Assembly (NCBI GenBank): GCA_963709875.1
Contig: CAVPYB010000009.1
Span: 248,001-312,000 of the forward strand
Reading direction: 5' to 3'
DNA: 64,000 nt
From: JAQBDA01 sp963709875
GTDB lineage: Bacteria > Chloroflexota > Anaerolineae > Anaerolineales > UBA4823
The position numbers and the translations under genes are program-made. The number at the start of each line of letters is the position of its first letter. Within the stretch, counting starts at the first letter, position 1. Below are positions 17,748 through 26,367 of the stretch, piece after piece. The notes under the pieces are model-generated. The model was not told the DNA's origin, did not search any database, and worked only from the letters and a program-made list of their open reading frames with translations.

Positions 17748-18662
17748 TCAGTTCCCGCTGGATTGCAGCTGGGCAGCAACCACGATCCGCTGGTCATCCA
17801 CCAGATATGGGTAGCAAGAGATGAGTGTTACCACCGGCTGTTTGGTCTGGTTCATCACCTCAACTGCAGTCGGTTCCACGATACTGGTATCAACGACTAA
17901 ATAAGTGTAAGAGCGTTGGTTGGTAAACAAAACAATCTCATCACCCGGCTCCAACTGGTCCAGGTGTCGGAATATCTCTCCAAAAATATCGTTGTGTGCA
18001 GAGAGGACGATATTGCCTTCCTTTCCAGGGTTTGTGGTGCCAACATGCTGACCGACACCTTTCTTCAACTGTTCCCATCCATCACCCTGCACGACCGGTG
18101 CATCCACATTGATCGCCGGAATCTGGACGCGAATCGCTTGTTCCGGTCCCGGTGTCGGCACAGGGATGTTGGCTAAGGATTGCACCAGTGGACGCAGATG
18201 GTCCGGGATCTCCGCATCGTTCGGACGGGTCCCCCCCTCGTCATTTGGGGGAGTGTGCCCGGAAGGCAGCACCACTGCTACAATTAACGGCGTGGGAGTA
18301 AGGGTTGGCTGTTCCAGGGCAGATGCGACCTCCTGGTTGAGCTCTTGGATAAGGTTCACTCCGTTAAAAAGGATAAAAATAAAGCCGAGCACCGCCGCAA
18401 CTTCTATGAGCAGCAATAAATAATCCAGGAAGCGGCGTTTGCGCGAGCGCGTGCCGGGTTCTCCCACCAAATCCCCATCATCGACCATAGGGCTGCTGTG
18501 GTAGTCTTCCAGCGAGCTTTCCATATCCGGTGCAATTACGACCGCCCTGCCTGTTCTCCGGAATCGTTCGAGGCGCTCCTGGCGCGCTGCACGGCGTTTC
18601 TCCACCAGCATCCAGCGCAGCTCATCCACCGATGGGTCGTGAGTCGACTTCTTCTTAGCCAC
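17748..18662 (-). CDS. sortase (class D/E-like transpeptidase)
   Basis: Sortases cleave a sorting signal and attach surface proteins or act as membrane-bound transpeptidases. From the GTG start this is about 304 aa: a basic cytoplasmic N-terminus, one transmembrane helix (LLLLIEVAAVLGFIFILFNG), a Thr/Pro linker and the sortase barrel. The catalytic residues are visible: His in VLSAHNDIFGE, Cys in VVTLISCYPYL and Arg in DDQRIVVAAQL. The GTG at 18662 is chosen because TATAAT at 18674-18669 ends seven bases upstream, so the transcript would begin at this codon. Upstream in-frame starts would lie within the promoter. Confidence 0.88.
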   Translation of the reverse strand: MAKKKSTHDPSVDELRWMLVEKRRAARQERLERFRRTGRAVVIAPDMESSLEDYHSSPMVDDGDLVGEPGTRSRKRRFLDYLLLLIEVAAVLGFIFILFNGVNLIQELNQEVASALEQPTLTPTPLIVAVVLPSGHTPPNDEGGTRPNDAEIPDHLRPLVQSLANIPVPTPGPEQAIRVQIPAINVDAPVVQGDGWEQLKKGVGQHVGTTNPGKEGNIVLSAHNDIFGEIFRHLDQLEPGDEIVLFTNQRSYTYLVVDTSIVEPTAVEVMNQTKQPVVTLISCYPYLVDDQRIVVAAQLQSSGN

Positions 18663-18668
18663 GTCGTG

Positions 18669-18674
18669 ATTATA
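18669..18674 (-). promoter_or_regulatory. -10 box of a probably leaderless sortase transcript
   Basis: A perfect TATAAT on the minus strand ends at 18669, and GTG 18662 lies exactly at the predicted +1. No Shine-Dalgarno sequence fits in between. TTTTGA or TTGACC about 14-16 bp upstream may serve as a weak -35 box. Confidence 0.5.
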
Positions 18675-18746
18675 CCTTAACCAGACCCGGTCAAAAGGTC
18701 GCAACAGCCTCGCCTCGGGCTGCTTGGACACCCTGGACAGTGCCTC

Positions 18747-20186
18747 TTAAGTGATAATCCCGCCTTCAGTCAAACGCCTCAAATCCTCCAGCGCACTCAA
18801 TATTTCCTCTTTAGTGACAGGACGCTCTCCATCCCGGTGCTGCAGCTCACCCGCACTGGCTTTCTCGACGGCTAACTCAGTAATCGTCATCTGGCGCTTC
18901 TGAGATTCCTTGACCAGGCTGGCACCTTGAGCATAGCCAATGAGCGGATTCAGGGCAGTCACAACGATCGCGTTCCGAGCCAGCCAGCCTTCAGCCTTTT
19001 CCCGGTTCACCTGCAAGCCGCTGACGCACTTGTCGGTAAAGGCACCCAGCGCGCCGATCATCACCTGCATACTTTCGAATAAATTATGGGCGATAACCGG
19101 CATCATCACATTCAGCTCGAGCTGTCCGGCCTGCGCCGCCAGCGCTATGGTATGGTCACACCCTTGAACGTGAAACATGGCCATATTGAGCATTTCTGCC
19201 AGCACCGGGTTGACCTTTCCAGGCATGATGCTCGAGCCGGGCTGAACGGCAGGTAAACGAAGCTCATCCAGACCTGTATCTGGCCCGGAAGCCAGCAGGC
19301 GGAAATCGTTGGCAATCCTCGTCAGCGTGATCGCAAGCGTCCGCAGCGCGGCTGAGAAGTCCGCTGCATCCGCCATCGACTGCATCGACTCGAACAAATC
19401 GTCTGACTCGGTTAATGCTATCCCAGTCTGCTTTGACAGCTGCTTCACCATTCGGGCATGATAATCAGGGTGTGCATTCAAACCCGTCCCAGTCGCAGTA
19501 CCGCCGATCCCCAGGCGGCGCAGACCTTCCGCCGCGCGCCTGATCCGGACCGCGTCTCTTTCGACCGCTCTGGCATAACCACCGAACTCCTGCCCCATCC
19601 GAACCGGTACCGCATCCTGCAGGTGGGTGCGACCGGATTTAACGACCTCGTCGAATTCGATAGACTTCTTGCTCAGCTCGCTTGCCAGCTTTTCAACGCT
19701 GTCCAGCAGCTCATCCAGACGCCACAACGCTCCCAGCCGGATCGCGGTGGGGACCGTATCGTTGGTGGACTGCGCCATATTGACATGGTCGTTCGGATGA
19801 ACCCGGTATTCGCCCAACTCTCCCCCGAGGATCTGAGTGGCCCGATTGGCGATCACCTGGTTAACATTCATGTTGTGACTGGTTCCGGCACCCGCCTGGA
19901 ATGGATCGACGACAAACTGTTCATCCCAGCGTCCTTCAACCACCTCACCAGCAGCCTGGATGATCGCCTCAGCCAGTTCCGGATCGAGCAATCCCATCTC
20001 CTGATTGACTGCGGCGGCGGCCAGCTTGATGGATGCCATCGACCAGATAAAAGCCCGCCAGGGACGAAGCCCGGAAATGGGGAAGTTCTCAACAGCACGC
20101 TGAGTCTGTACGCCGTACAGCGCTCCGGATGGGACTTGCAGCTCGCCCAAAGAGTCCTTCTCTACTCGATATCGTTCGCTCATCAT
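18747..20186 (-). CDS. aspartate ammonia-lyase / class II fumarase family enzyme
   Basis: Cytoplasmic tetrameric lyases of this family add or remove ammonia or water at fumarate. The 479-residue chain has the N-terminal GALYGVQTQRAVENFPIS, the substrate loops SHNMNVNQVIANRA and HPNDHVNMAQSTNDT, KSGRTHLQDAVPV with the catalytic His, and the signature AVQPGSSIMPGKVNPVLAEM. The AVQ and PVLAE flanks resemble aspartase (AspA) more than fumarase (FumC), which usually has ENEPGSSIMPGKVNPTQ, so aspartase is favoured. ATG 20186 has GGAGG five bases upstream; the adjacent ATG 20183 is equally possible. It is divergent from hutI, consistent with nearby amino acid catabolism. Confidence 0.85.
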   Translation of the reverse strand: MMSERYRVEKDSLGELQVPSGALYGVQTQRAVENFPISGLRPWRAFIWSMASIKLAAAAVNQEMGLLDPELAEAIIQAAGEVVEGRWDEQFVVDPFQAGAGTSHNMNVNQVIANRATQILGGELGEYRVHPNDHVNMAQSTNDTVPTAIRLGALWRLDELLDSVEKLASELSKKSIEFDEVVKSGRTHLQDAVPVRMGQEFGGYARAVERDAVRIRRAAEGLRRLGIGGTATGTGLNAHPDYHARMVKQLSKQTGIALTESDDLFESMQSMADAADFSAALRTLAITLTRIANDFRLLASGPDTGLDELRLPAVQPGSSIMPGKVNPVLAEMLNMAMFHVQGCDHTIALAAQAGQLELNVMMPVIAHNLFESMQVMIGALGAFTDKCVSGLQVNREKAEGWLARNAIVVTALNPLIGYAQGASLVKESQKRQMTITELAVEKASAGELQHRDGERPVTKEEILSALEDLRRLTEGGIIT

Positions 20187-20280
20187 TCCAGCCTCCGTAT
20201 CCACTTTGCACAATCCTGGATTGCATGGCATAATTTCTCTGCCGGGTGCCAAAGTCAGACAACCATTCTTTGTGAAAAGG

Positions 20281-20286
20281 TATTAT
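20281..20286 (+). promoter_or_regulatory. -10 box of a probably leaderless hutI transcript
   Basis: TATTAT ends at 20286 and ATG 20293 sits exactly at the predicted transcription start, with no Shine-Dalgarno sequence. The -35 region is weak. Confidence 0.4.
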
Positions 20287-20292
20287 AAACCT

Positions 20293-21573
20293 ATGCTTAT
20301 TCATAATGCATCGCAACTACTCACTCTGGCTGGCGGGCCGCAGCGTGGTGCAGACCTGGGTCGCCTGGAGATCATCGAAAATGGTGCGCTGCTCATCCAG
20401 GGTGAAGAGATCGCTGCGGTTGGCAGCAGTGTAGAGCTCCTGGAAGCTCATCCCGACGAGCCGAGCATTGACGCAGGCGGCAGAGTGGTGATGCCGGGCT
20501 TTGTAGACCCGCATACACATGTTATCTGGGTCGGTGACCGGGCAGGCGAGTTCGAAATGCGCTTGCAAGGCAAGTCTTACCTCGAGATTCTGGGCGCGGG
20601 TGGGGGCATCCTGTCCACGGTGCGCGCTACCCGCTCGGCGCCGCTCAGCCAGATGATCGATGAGACCCGTCCCAGGCTGCACAGCATGCTGCTGCATGGT
20701 ACGACGACGGCTGAAGCTAAAACCGGTTACGGTCTGCACCTGGATACCGAGCTGCTGATGCTGCAGGCATTACTCACCCTGGATCGTGAAGGACCGGTTG
20801 AATTGGCAATCACCTTCCTGGGGGCACATGCAATTGCACCTGAGCACGAAGACCATCCGGACGCCTACACAGAAGAGATTTGCTCCCAAATGCTGCCTGA
20901 GCTCGAGGCATGGTGGTCCACAAATGCACACGCTCAGCCGCTGCCATTCGTGGATGTGTTCTGCGAAACCGGGGCGTTCGACCTGGAACAGTCGCGCCGT
21001 ATTCTGCAGACTGCCCGCAGTCTGGGGTTCCCATTGAAGATCCATGCCGATGAGTTCGACAACCTGGGTGGTGCAAGCCTGGCAGCTGAGCTGGGCGCCG
21101 TCTCGGCGGACCATCTTGTGGCTACCTCGGAGGCCGATATCGCCGCCCTGGCAGCCAGCGACACGATTGCCGTCGCCCTGCCCTGCACGCCGTTTGGGCT
21201 TGCCGAAAGCCATTACACACCCACGCGGGAGATCCTCGCTGCTGGTGGGTTGCTCGCCATCGCCAGCGATCTGAACCCCGGCACTGCCTGGAATGAAAGC
21301 ATGCAGTTTGCGATCGCACTGGCTTGCCGGTATCTGCGCCTCACCCCTGCGCAGTCCATCGCAGCGGCAACGATCAACGCTGCAGCAGCCATCAACCGCG
21401 CAGAAAGGATTGGGTCTATAGAACCCGGCAAACAAGCTGACATCCTCATCTTACAGGCAGCCGATTATCGCCACCTGGGCTACCGGTTTGGTACGAATTT
21501 AGTCGATACGGTGATTAAAAAAGGAAAAGTATATGCTGAGCCTGGACACAGCTCGCACATGGTACCCGGATGA
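20293..21573 (+). CDS. hutI: imidazolonepropionase HutI
   Basis: HutI hydrolyses imidazolonepropionate to N-formimino-L-glutamate, the third step of histidine breakdown. The 426-residue metal-dependent amidohydrolase has the metal motif FVDPHTHVIWVGDRAGEF, the substrate loop GAGGGILSTVRATR, TAEAKTGYGLH, the metal ligand segment KIHADEFDNLGGA, SADHLVAT, and the late SDLNPGTAWNESM. ATG 20293 is chosen because the first residues (LIHNASQLLTL) match the family start; the 29 codons upstream run through the promoter. No hutU or hutH lies nearby. It overlaps the HD-domain gene by 41 bases, so the two are translationally coupled. Confidence 0.93.
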   Translation: MLIHNASQLLTLAGGPQRGADLGRLEIIENGALLIQGEEIAAVGSSVELLEAHPDEPSIDAGGRVVMPGFVDPHTHVIWVGDRAGEFEMRLQGKSYLEILGAGGGILSTVRATRSAPLSQMIDETRPRLHSMLLHGTTTAEAKTGYGLHLDTELLMLQALLTLDREGPVELAITFLGAHAIAPEHEDHPDAYTEEICSQMLPELEAWWSTNAHAQPLPFVDVFCETGAFDLEQSRRILQTARSLGFPLKIHADEFDNLGGASLAAELGAVSADHLVATSEADIAALAASDTIAVALPCTPFGLAESHYTPTREILAAGGLLAIASDLNPGTAWNESMQFAIALACRYLRLTPAQSIAAATINAAAAINRAERIGSIEPGKQADILILQAADYRHLGYRFGTNLVDTVIKKGKVYAEPGHSSHMVPG

Positions 21574-22210
21574 TGACCCGGTGCACGGCTACGACCATAT
21601 CGTACGGGTTTACCGGACCGCCGAGCAGCTGGCTGCTGCAGAAGGTGCGGATGTAGATATTGTGCGAGCGGCAGCTCTGCTGCACGATGTTCAGGAGACC
21701 GGAGAGCAGGATGATCCTGCACCCGGAATCCCATCCAAGGCAGCTCTTGAGCCTGCTCAACGCAGCGACCACCACCGCTTTGCAGCCGTCTTCACCCAGC
21801 GGGTGCTCGAGGCGGAGGGCTGGTCTGAAGAACGCATCAACGCAGTTCAACACTGCATTCTCGCCCATCGATTCCGAGATGACATGGAGCAACCGATGAC
21901 CCTGGAAGCTCAAGTGCTGTTCGATGCAGACAAACTGGATGCAATTGGCGCCATCGGCACGGCACGCGCGGTCGCTTATGCTGTCATGGATAAACAGCCA
22001 ATCTATGCGAAACCGTCACAGCACTTCAATCAAACAGGTATATTGCAAGCAGGAGAAGCCCACAGCGCTTACCATGAATATATCTTCAAGTTGCGCAATA
22101 TTAAGGAGCGCATGTTTACCAACAGTGGAAAAGCGCTTGCTAATCAAAGGCACAAATTGATGAGCGAGTTCTTCGACCAGCTGGAACGCGAAAGTGAAGC
22201 CAACGCCTGA
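21533..22210 (+). CDS. HD-domain phosphohydrolase
   Basis: A 225-residue cytoplasmic HD-superfamily protein, probably a metal-dependent phosphohydrolase acting on a nucleotide or other phosphate ester. The metal-binding residues are in VHGYDHIVRVYRTA (first His), AAALLHDV (His-Asp) and AVQHCILAHRF (later His), and LFDADKLDAIGAIG gives the final Asp. It is like the YedJ group in layout. The substrate cannot be told. The gene overlaps the 3' end of hutI by 41 bases and must be on the same transcript; no functional link to histidine breakdown is obvious. Confidence 0.88.
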   Translation: MLSLDTARTWYPDDDPVHGYDHIVRVYRTAEQLAAAEGADVDIVRAAALLHDVQETGEQDDPAPGIPSKAALEPAQRSDHHRFAAVFTQRVLEAEGWSEERINAVQHCILAHRFRDDMEQPMTLEAQVLFDADKLDAIGAIGTARAVAYAVMDKQPIYAKPSQHFNQTGILQAGEAHSAYHEYIFKLRNIKERMFTNSGKALANQRHKLMSEFFDQLERESEANA

Positions 22211-22252
22211 TACCTTACAGTTTTGTCTTGATCTGTGGACATCGATACAGGC

Positions 22253-22258
22253 TAAAAT
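22253..22258 (+). promoter_or_regulatory. -10 box of a probably leaderless response-regulator transcript
   Basis: TAAAAT ends at 22258, seven bases before ATG 22265, and no Shine-Dalgarno sequence is present. TTGATC at 22228-22233 may be the -35 box, although the 19-bp spacer is long. Confidence 0.4.
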
Positions 22259-22264
22259 TACGCT

Positions 22265-22897
22265 ATGAATATCCCCTACGGCCCAATCCTGATCGTCGAA
22301 GACGTGCCGAATATCCTGGAGCTGCTGACAATTACGCTGCAGTTCAAAGGATATCCGGTCATCGCCGCCACCAATGGTGAAGAAGCTCTCCAGCTCATCG
22401 GGCAAGAAAGACCCGCTCTGATCATTACCGATATATTGATGCCCAAAATGGATGGCTTCCAACTCGTACAAAAACTGCGTACAGATCCGAAAACATACCA
22501 GATCCCGATAATATTCCTCTCCGCGACTTATGTTACACCGGAGGACAAAGACTTCGCCATGAAATTAGGCGCGGCGCGCTTCCTGGAAAAACCGGTCGAC
22601 ACTGAGGATTTCCTGCTCACGATTGCAGAAGTGCTGATGTCTGGTATCGAAAATCCAGCCCCTCCGCTTGATTCGCGAGAATTTTATCTTGGCTACCGCG
22701 ACCGGCTGGAGAGCAAGCTGCGCTACAAGAATTCCCAGATCGCCCGTGCCGAGCGCCTCTTGAAAGCACTACCAGAAAAACAGAAACAATCGTTTAATAC
22801 GCTACTCGAAGAGTCGCGCAGCCAGCGCCAAGAGATAGAGGATGAGCTGCAGCAGCTTTACCAACTCCTGGAGCAGCACCCTCCCCATGATGCCTAA
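22265..22897 (+). CDS. response regulator receiver protein with C-terminal helical extension
   Basis: A 210-residue protein. The CheY-like receiver takes residues 5-125, with the acidic pocket in ILIVEDVPN, the phospho-acceptor Asp in LIITDILMPKMDGF, the conserved Ser/Thr in IIFLSATYV and Lys in RFLEKPVDTEDF. The last 80 residues are highly charged, helical and without a DNA-binding motif (ERLLKALPEKQKQSF, QRQEIEDELQQLYQLLEQ), so output is likely by protein contact. No kinase gene is adjacent. The stop codon overlaps the start of the inositol monophosphatase gene. Confidence 0.88.
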   Translation: MNIPYGPILIVEDVPNILELLTITLQFKGYPVIAATNGEEALQLIGQERPALIITDILMPKMDGFQLVQKLRTDPKTYQIPIIFLSATYVTPEDKDFAMKLGAARFLEKPVDTEDFLLTIAEVLMSGIENPAPPLDSREFYLGYRDRLESKLRYKNSQIARAERLLKALPEKQKQSFNTLLEESRSQRQEIEDELQQLYQLLEQHPPHDA

Positions 22898-23672
22898 TTT
22901 AAGTGAGCTTGAAGCGATAGCCCGCCAGGCGGGTCAAATTCTGCGCGACGGTTATGGCAAAGATATACAGATCAGCAGCAAAGGCACGATCGACCTCGTC
23001 ACGGAGATCGATAAACGTTCCGAGAGCTATATCCTGGGTGAGATCCGATCGAAATACCCCAAACACCGCGTTCTGGCGGAGGAGAGCGGCGCACAGGCAG
23101 GGGACGAATGCTGCCTCTGGTATATCGATCCCCTGGATGGAACAGTGAACTACGCCCATGGCATCCCCGTGTTTACAGTCTCAATTGCCTTCCAGACAGG
23201 TGGCATAGTTGTCTTGGGGGTCGTGTACGATCCAATGCGGGATGAGCTGTTCAGTGCTGAACGAGGCGAAAAAGCGAAGTTGAATGGTGAGGAGATCAGC
23301 ACCTCCAACATTACCGATCTGGACCACAGCCTGCTGGCAACCGGATTTTCTTACGATATCCGCACGAACCCGAATACCAATCTGGATAATTTCGCGCGTT
23401 TCTCACTGCGCAGCCAGGGAATCAGGCGGTTCGGGTCGGCAGCTTTGGATTTATGTTATGTAGCATGTGGGCGTTTTGAAGGTTACTGGGAGCTGCGTCT
23501 CAACGCCTGGGATATTGCAGCCGGAGGGCTGATCGCTGAAACCGCGAGCGCGCGAGTCACCGATATTCACGGGAAACCGGATTATCTCGCTGAGCCGCAA
23601 TCCATCCTGGCCGCCAACCCTGCTCTGCACAGTTCTATGCTGGCTGTGCTCAACGAAACGGGTGAGGATTAA
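22890..23672 (+). CDS. inositol monophosphatase family protein
   Basis: A Mg2+-dependent phosphatase of about 260 residues in the IMPase/FBPase fold. Metal and catalytic residues are in VLAEESGAQ (Glu), WYIDPLDGTVNYAHGIP (Asp-Pro-Leu-Asp-Gly-Thr) and NAWDIAAGGLIAETA (Trp-Asp). Likely substrates are inositol 1-phosphate or a related sugar phosphate; the CysQ and FBPase branches are less likely because their special motifs are missing. ATG 22890 overlaps the stop codon region of the response regulator, and an ATG one codon earlier is also possible. The gene converges on surE, ten bases between stop codons. Confidence 0.9.
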   Translation: MPNLSELEAIARQAGQILRDGYGKDIQISSKGTIDLVTEIDKRSESYILGEIRSKYPKHRVLAEESGAQAGDECCLWYIDPLDGTVNYAHGIPVFTVSIAFQTGGIVVLGVVYDPMRDELFSAERGEKAKLNGEEISTSNITDLDHSLLATGFSYDIRTNPNTNLDNFARFSLRSQGIRRFGSAALDLCYVACGRFEGYWELRLNAWDIAAGGLIAETASARVTDIHGKPDYLAEPQSILAANPALHSSMLAVLNETGED

Positions 23673-23682
23673 ATTCTCCTGA

Positions 23683-24501
23683 TCACTCGACGTCAGGATT
23701 GTGACGCAGCAAATCCGCTAGAGCCGGCAGGTCCACACGAGCGGTCATATCCAGACTCAAAGGTGTAACCGAGACCACACGCTTGATGAGCACGGCGTAG
23801 GCATCCGTATCCGGCGCATCCAGATGCAGGTCGTCTGCCCGGCGATAGCCAACCTTCGCCGGCTCATGCCATGATGTACGCACTGGAGGCAGTGGTTCGA
23901 AGTAGCGGTGCATCGATTGACGGGTAATCTCCCATGGCGTCTCGATAGCAGCGCTGCAAGGCACATCCACTTTTAGGACGCGGACATCCGGTGGCAGCGA
24001 CTGTTCCAGGAGCAGGCGGGCAAACTTTGCGGTGAAATGAGCCGCGGCAGAAAAATCTACCTCGGTCGAGTAGCTGAGGTGCTGCTCTGTATCGGTCTCC
24101 AGAGAAACTGCCAGAGAAGGTATCCCCTGAGAGGCACCTTCCATAGCCGCACCCACCGTACCGGATACGGTGATCCCGCTGCCGACATTTTCACCATAAT
24201 TGATCCCGGAAACGACCAGGTTCGGCTGCACCGGCATGATCTCCAGAATGCCATGCAAGACCGCCTGGGCTGGCGAACCGCCGACTGCATGTACCGTCCA
24301 GGTCTTCCCGATCACCTCGACCAGCTTCTCGTCAATCCTGCCATCCGAAGTCGAGGGCAGGCTGCGTCCACCACCTGAATACTGGTCGCGCGGCGCAACT
24401 ACATGCACGTATCCGATCTCTGACAGTGATGCAGCAGCGGCCCACAAGCCAGGCGAGCGGATGCCATCGTCATTGGTCAGTAATATCTGGCACTTTTTCA
24501 T
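23683..24501 (-). CDS. surE: 5'/3'-nucleotidase SurE
   Basis: SurE is a cytoplasmic metal-dependent phosphatase that removes phosphate from nucleoside monophosphates and is tied to stationary-phase survival. The 272-residue protein has the N-terminal metal motif ILLTNDDGIRSPGL (Asp-Asp), the conserved Ser in DQYSGGGRSL, and the third motif VVSGINYGENVGSGITVSGTVGAAMEG split across residues 95-122. It ends with the usual variable tail (YAVLIKRVVSVTPLSLDM). It converges on the inositol phosphatase gene. Confidence 0.93.
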   Translation of the reverse strand: MKKCQILLTNDDGIRSPGLWAAAASLSEIGYVHVVAPRDQYSGGGRSLPSTSDGRIDEKLVEVIGKTWTVHAVGGSPAQAVLHGILEIMPVQPNLVVSGINYGENVGSGITVSGTVGAAMEGASQGIPSLAVSLETDTEQHLSYSTEVDFSAAAHFTAKFARLLLEQSLPPDVRVLKVDVPCSAAIETPWEITRQSMHRYFEPLPPVRTSWHEPAKVGYRRADDLHLDAPDTDAYAVLIKRVVSVTPLSLDMTARVDLPALADLLRHNPDVE

Positions 24502-24548
24502 AATAGGTCAACCATGTCTTTTGAACTCATCTCCAAAAATTGTAGGTT

Positions 24549-24589
24549 GTGGGTGTTTTGCAGCGGCTGCGCCGCCGTAAATCACCCAC
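24549..24589. terminator. possible two-level hairpin between the PLD gene and surE
   Basis: GTGGGTG (24549-24555) pairs with CACCCAC (24583-24589), and a GCGGC/GCCGC hairpin lies inside the loop. T-runs occur a few bases away on both sides. It may end transcripts of the PLD gene on the minus strand. Confidence 0.4.
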
Positions 24590-24618
24590 TTACACTTTTT
24601 TGATTGAGCCAAGCAAGA

Positions 24619-26367
24619 TCAAGGTGTTGTGCTGTAGTCCGCCTCTTCGAATGGCGTAGATTGCTGCCACTTGGTCTCATATAAGGCGTTGTATTCCTCG
24701 ATTGCCAGAGGATCATCGGTGGCGATGCTGTACTCATTCAACCCGCTGCCCTCACCCCAGGAGCTATAATGCATGTTCTGGCTGCCGATGAACAGCAGTT
24801 GGTTGTCAATCAGCATAGATTTGGCATGTACCTTACCGTTGTAAAAGCGCAGCTCAACCAGATGGGCCAACCCCAGGCGCTCGAGCTCATCCATGAGGAC
24901 ATTCCCGGCAACACGGTTCTCCAGCCCATTGCTGTTGGAATTCTCCATAATCACCCGCACTTTGGTGTTGTTCTTCTCGATCGTTTCCAACAATGCATTC
25001 ATCCAGGGCAGTGCATTATCGATCGTACACACATCCGGGAAAACAATATTGACCATGCAGATCATTTCCAGGGAGAAATTGACCTCCATCATATCGATGG
25101 TTTCCTCGGCTGCGGTGATGCTGGCGGTGATAAAATCATCCCCTTCCTGGAAGACGTTGTTGCGGTAAAGAGAGAATGCAGAGCTATCACCTTCCGGTGG
25201 CAGGAAATAGCGCAGTACCTCCGGTACGTGATCAGCGACGCCGCTGACTTCCACGCAGGTGTCTTGCCAATCCAATCCATCTGATGGGAAGAAATCTTCG
25301 CAGTGGATCTGATTTGCCCCCTCCCACATGTCATCATAAGCGCTGATAGCGTCCTGCGCTACCGGACCCACAACCGAAAGCCCCAGATCCAGCAGGTCAT
25401 ATCCTTTCCCAGAGGGGTGATCCTTTGATAAATGAAGATAACCATAGTTAAAGCCAGCGCTCGTAGCCAGCTTTCCATCGATTACCACGAACTTGGTGTG
25501 GCTGTGCGGGTAGACGCCGGGGAAGTTTGCCACCTCCAGCCGCCAGCCGATCTCAGGATCAACCATCTTCTCGACCCCGGCTTCGCGGAAGTCCGTGATC
25601 ACATCCACGATCTGCTCTCCCCATTGTAGATTGGACACTACCGGATAGTTCCCTAATAAAATGCGCACAGTCATGCCGCGCGGGTAGTTTTGCGGATTTG
25701 CCTTAACCTTTGAATACAACTCTGCAAGCCCTTCGGCCAGAACATTTCCCGGGCTGGGCGGTGAGGTGTCTGGCTCATACTGCATGGTCGTAAACAGCAC
25801 CTCATACTGCGCCAGTAAAGAAATGTTAGCAGAAATATTATCGAAGGCGCCATCACGGGTGATTGGCTGATCACTATATTCAGGCTCGGGATTCGGCGTG
25901 TAAATAATCGTACGGAACTGGTTGCGGCAAAATGGGATGTCTGTCCCCTCGGGGCGTGTGCCGCCTTCTAGGATAGAGTTCAATCCTGCGATCTCAACAT
26001 CTGAGAGCTGCCCCTCGTCACAATCATATACTTCCTGAATGGCAGCAAACATGCTCTCATCCAGTTCCTGCCAGACCAGCAGCAGGTTCCCGAGGTCATC
26101 GCTGGCAAGAGATGGTGCTGCCTGGGACGCAGTCCGAGCGACGATTGTGGCATCGCTCCAACCTCTCGCTGTGCGGATGCTCTCCACCAGCAGGCTGTCG
26201 GGGCGCGTCACGCCATTGGTGTCCACGATCTCGGTGGTATACCAGATCAGGTGGGGCTGGTCTCCTGCACCCAGCCCCAGGGCAGGCGTGCTGTTGCAGC
26301 GGGGAAAATCGATTTGCTCGACTGCTCCACCCGCTTGCTGGTACTGTATGTTCCCTCCGGGCTGCAC
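24619..26367 (-). CDS. phospholipase D-like protein with two HKD motifs
   Basis: The C-terminal part holds two PLD active-site motifs: SHTKFVVIDGKLATSAGFNYG near residue 285 and VHAKSMLIDNQLLFIGSQNMH near 525, each with the HxKx4D pattern. Enzymes of this fold split phosphodiesters in phospholipids or nucleic acids. The first 130 residues look like beta-propeller or BNR-type repeats (PHLIWYTTEI, PSLASDDLGNLLLVWQE). The open frame starts at a GTG but continues the C-terminal sequence of the membrane protein immediately upstream, in a different frame. A missing base near 26365-26372 would join them into one protein of about 909 residues. It is probably anchored outside the membrane. Confidence 0.8.
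   Translation of the reverse strand: MQPGGNIQYQQAGGAVEQIDFPRCNSTPALGLGAGDQPHLIWYTTEIVDTNGVTRPDSLLVESIRTARGWSDATIVARTASQAAPSLASDDLGNLLLVWQELDESMFAAIQEVYDCDEGQLSDVEIAGLNSILEGGTRPEGTDIPFCRNQFRTIIYTPNPEPEYSDQPITRDGAFDNISANISLLAQYEVLFTTMQYEPDTSPPSPGNVLAEGLAELYSKVKANPQNYPRGMTVRILLGNYPVVSNLQWGEQIVDVITDFREAGVEKMVDPEIGWRLEVANFPGVYPHSHTKFVVIDGKLATSAGFNYGYLHLSKDHPSGKGYDLLDLGLSVVGPVAQDAISAYDDMWEGANQIHCEDFFPSDGLDWQDTCVEVSGVADHVPEVLRYFLPPEGDSSAFSLYRNNVFQEGDDFITASITAAEETIDMMEVNFSLEMICMVNIVFPDVCTIDNALPWMNALLETIEKNNTKVRVIMENSNSNGLENRVAGNVLMDELERLGLAHLVELRFYNGKVHAKSMLIDNQLLFIGSQNMHYSSWGEGSGLNEYSIATDDPLAIEEYNALYETKWQQSTPFEEADYSTTP

Noticed and set aside
19458..20288. 276-codon open frame opposite the aspartase/fumarase gene
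   Set aside because: It is the antisense shadow of a well-conserved enzyme and has no recognisable domain.
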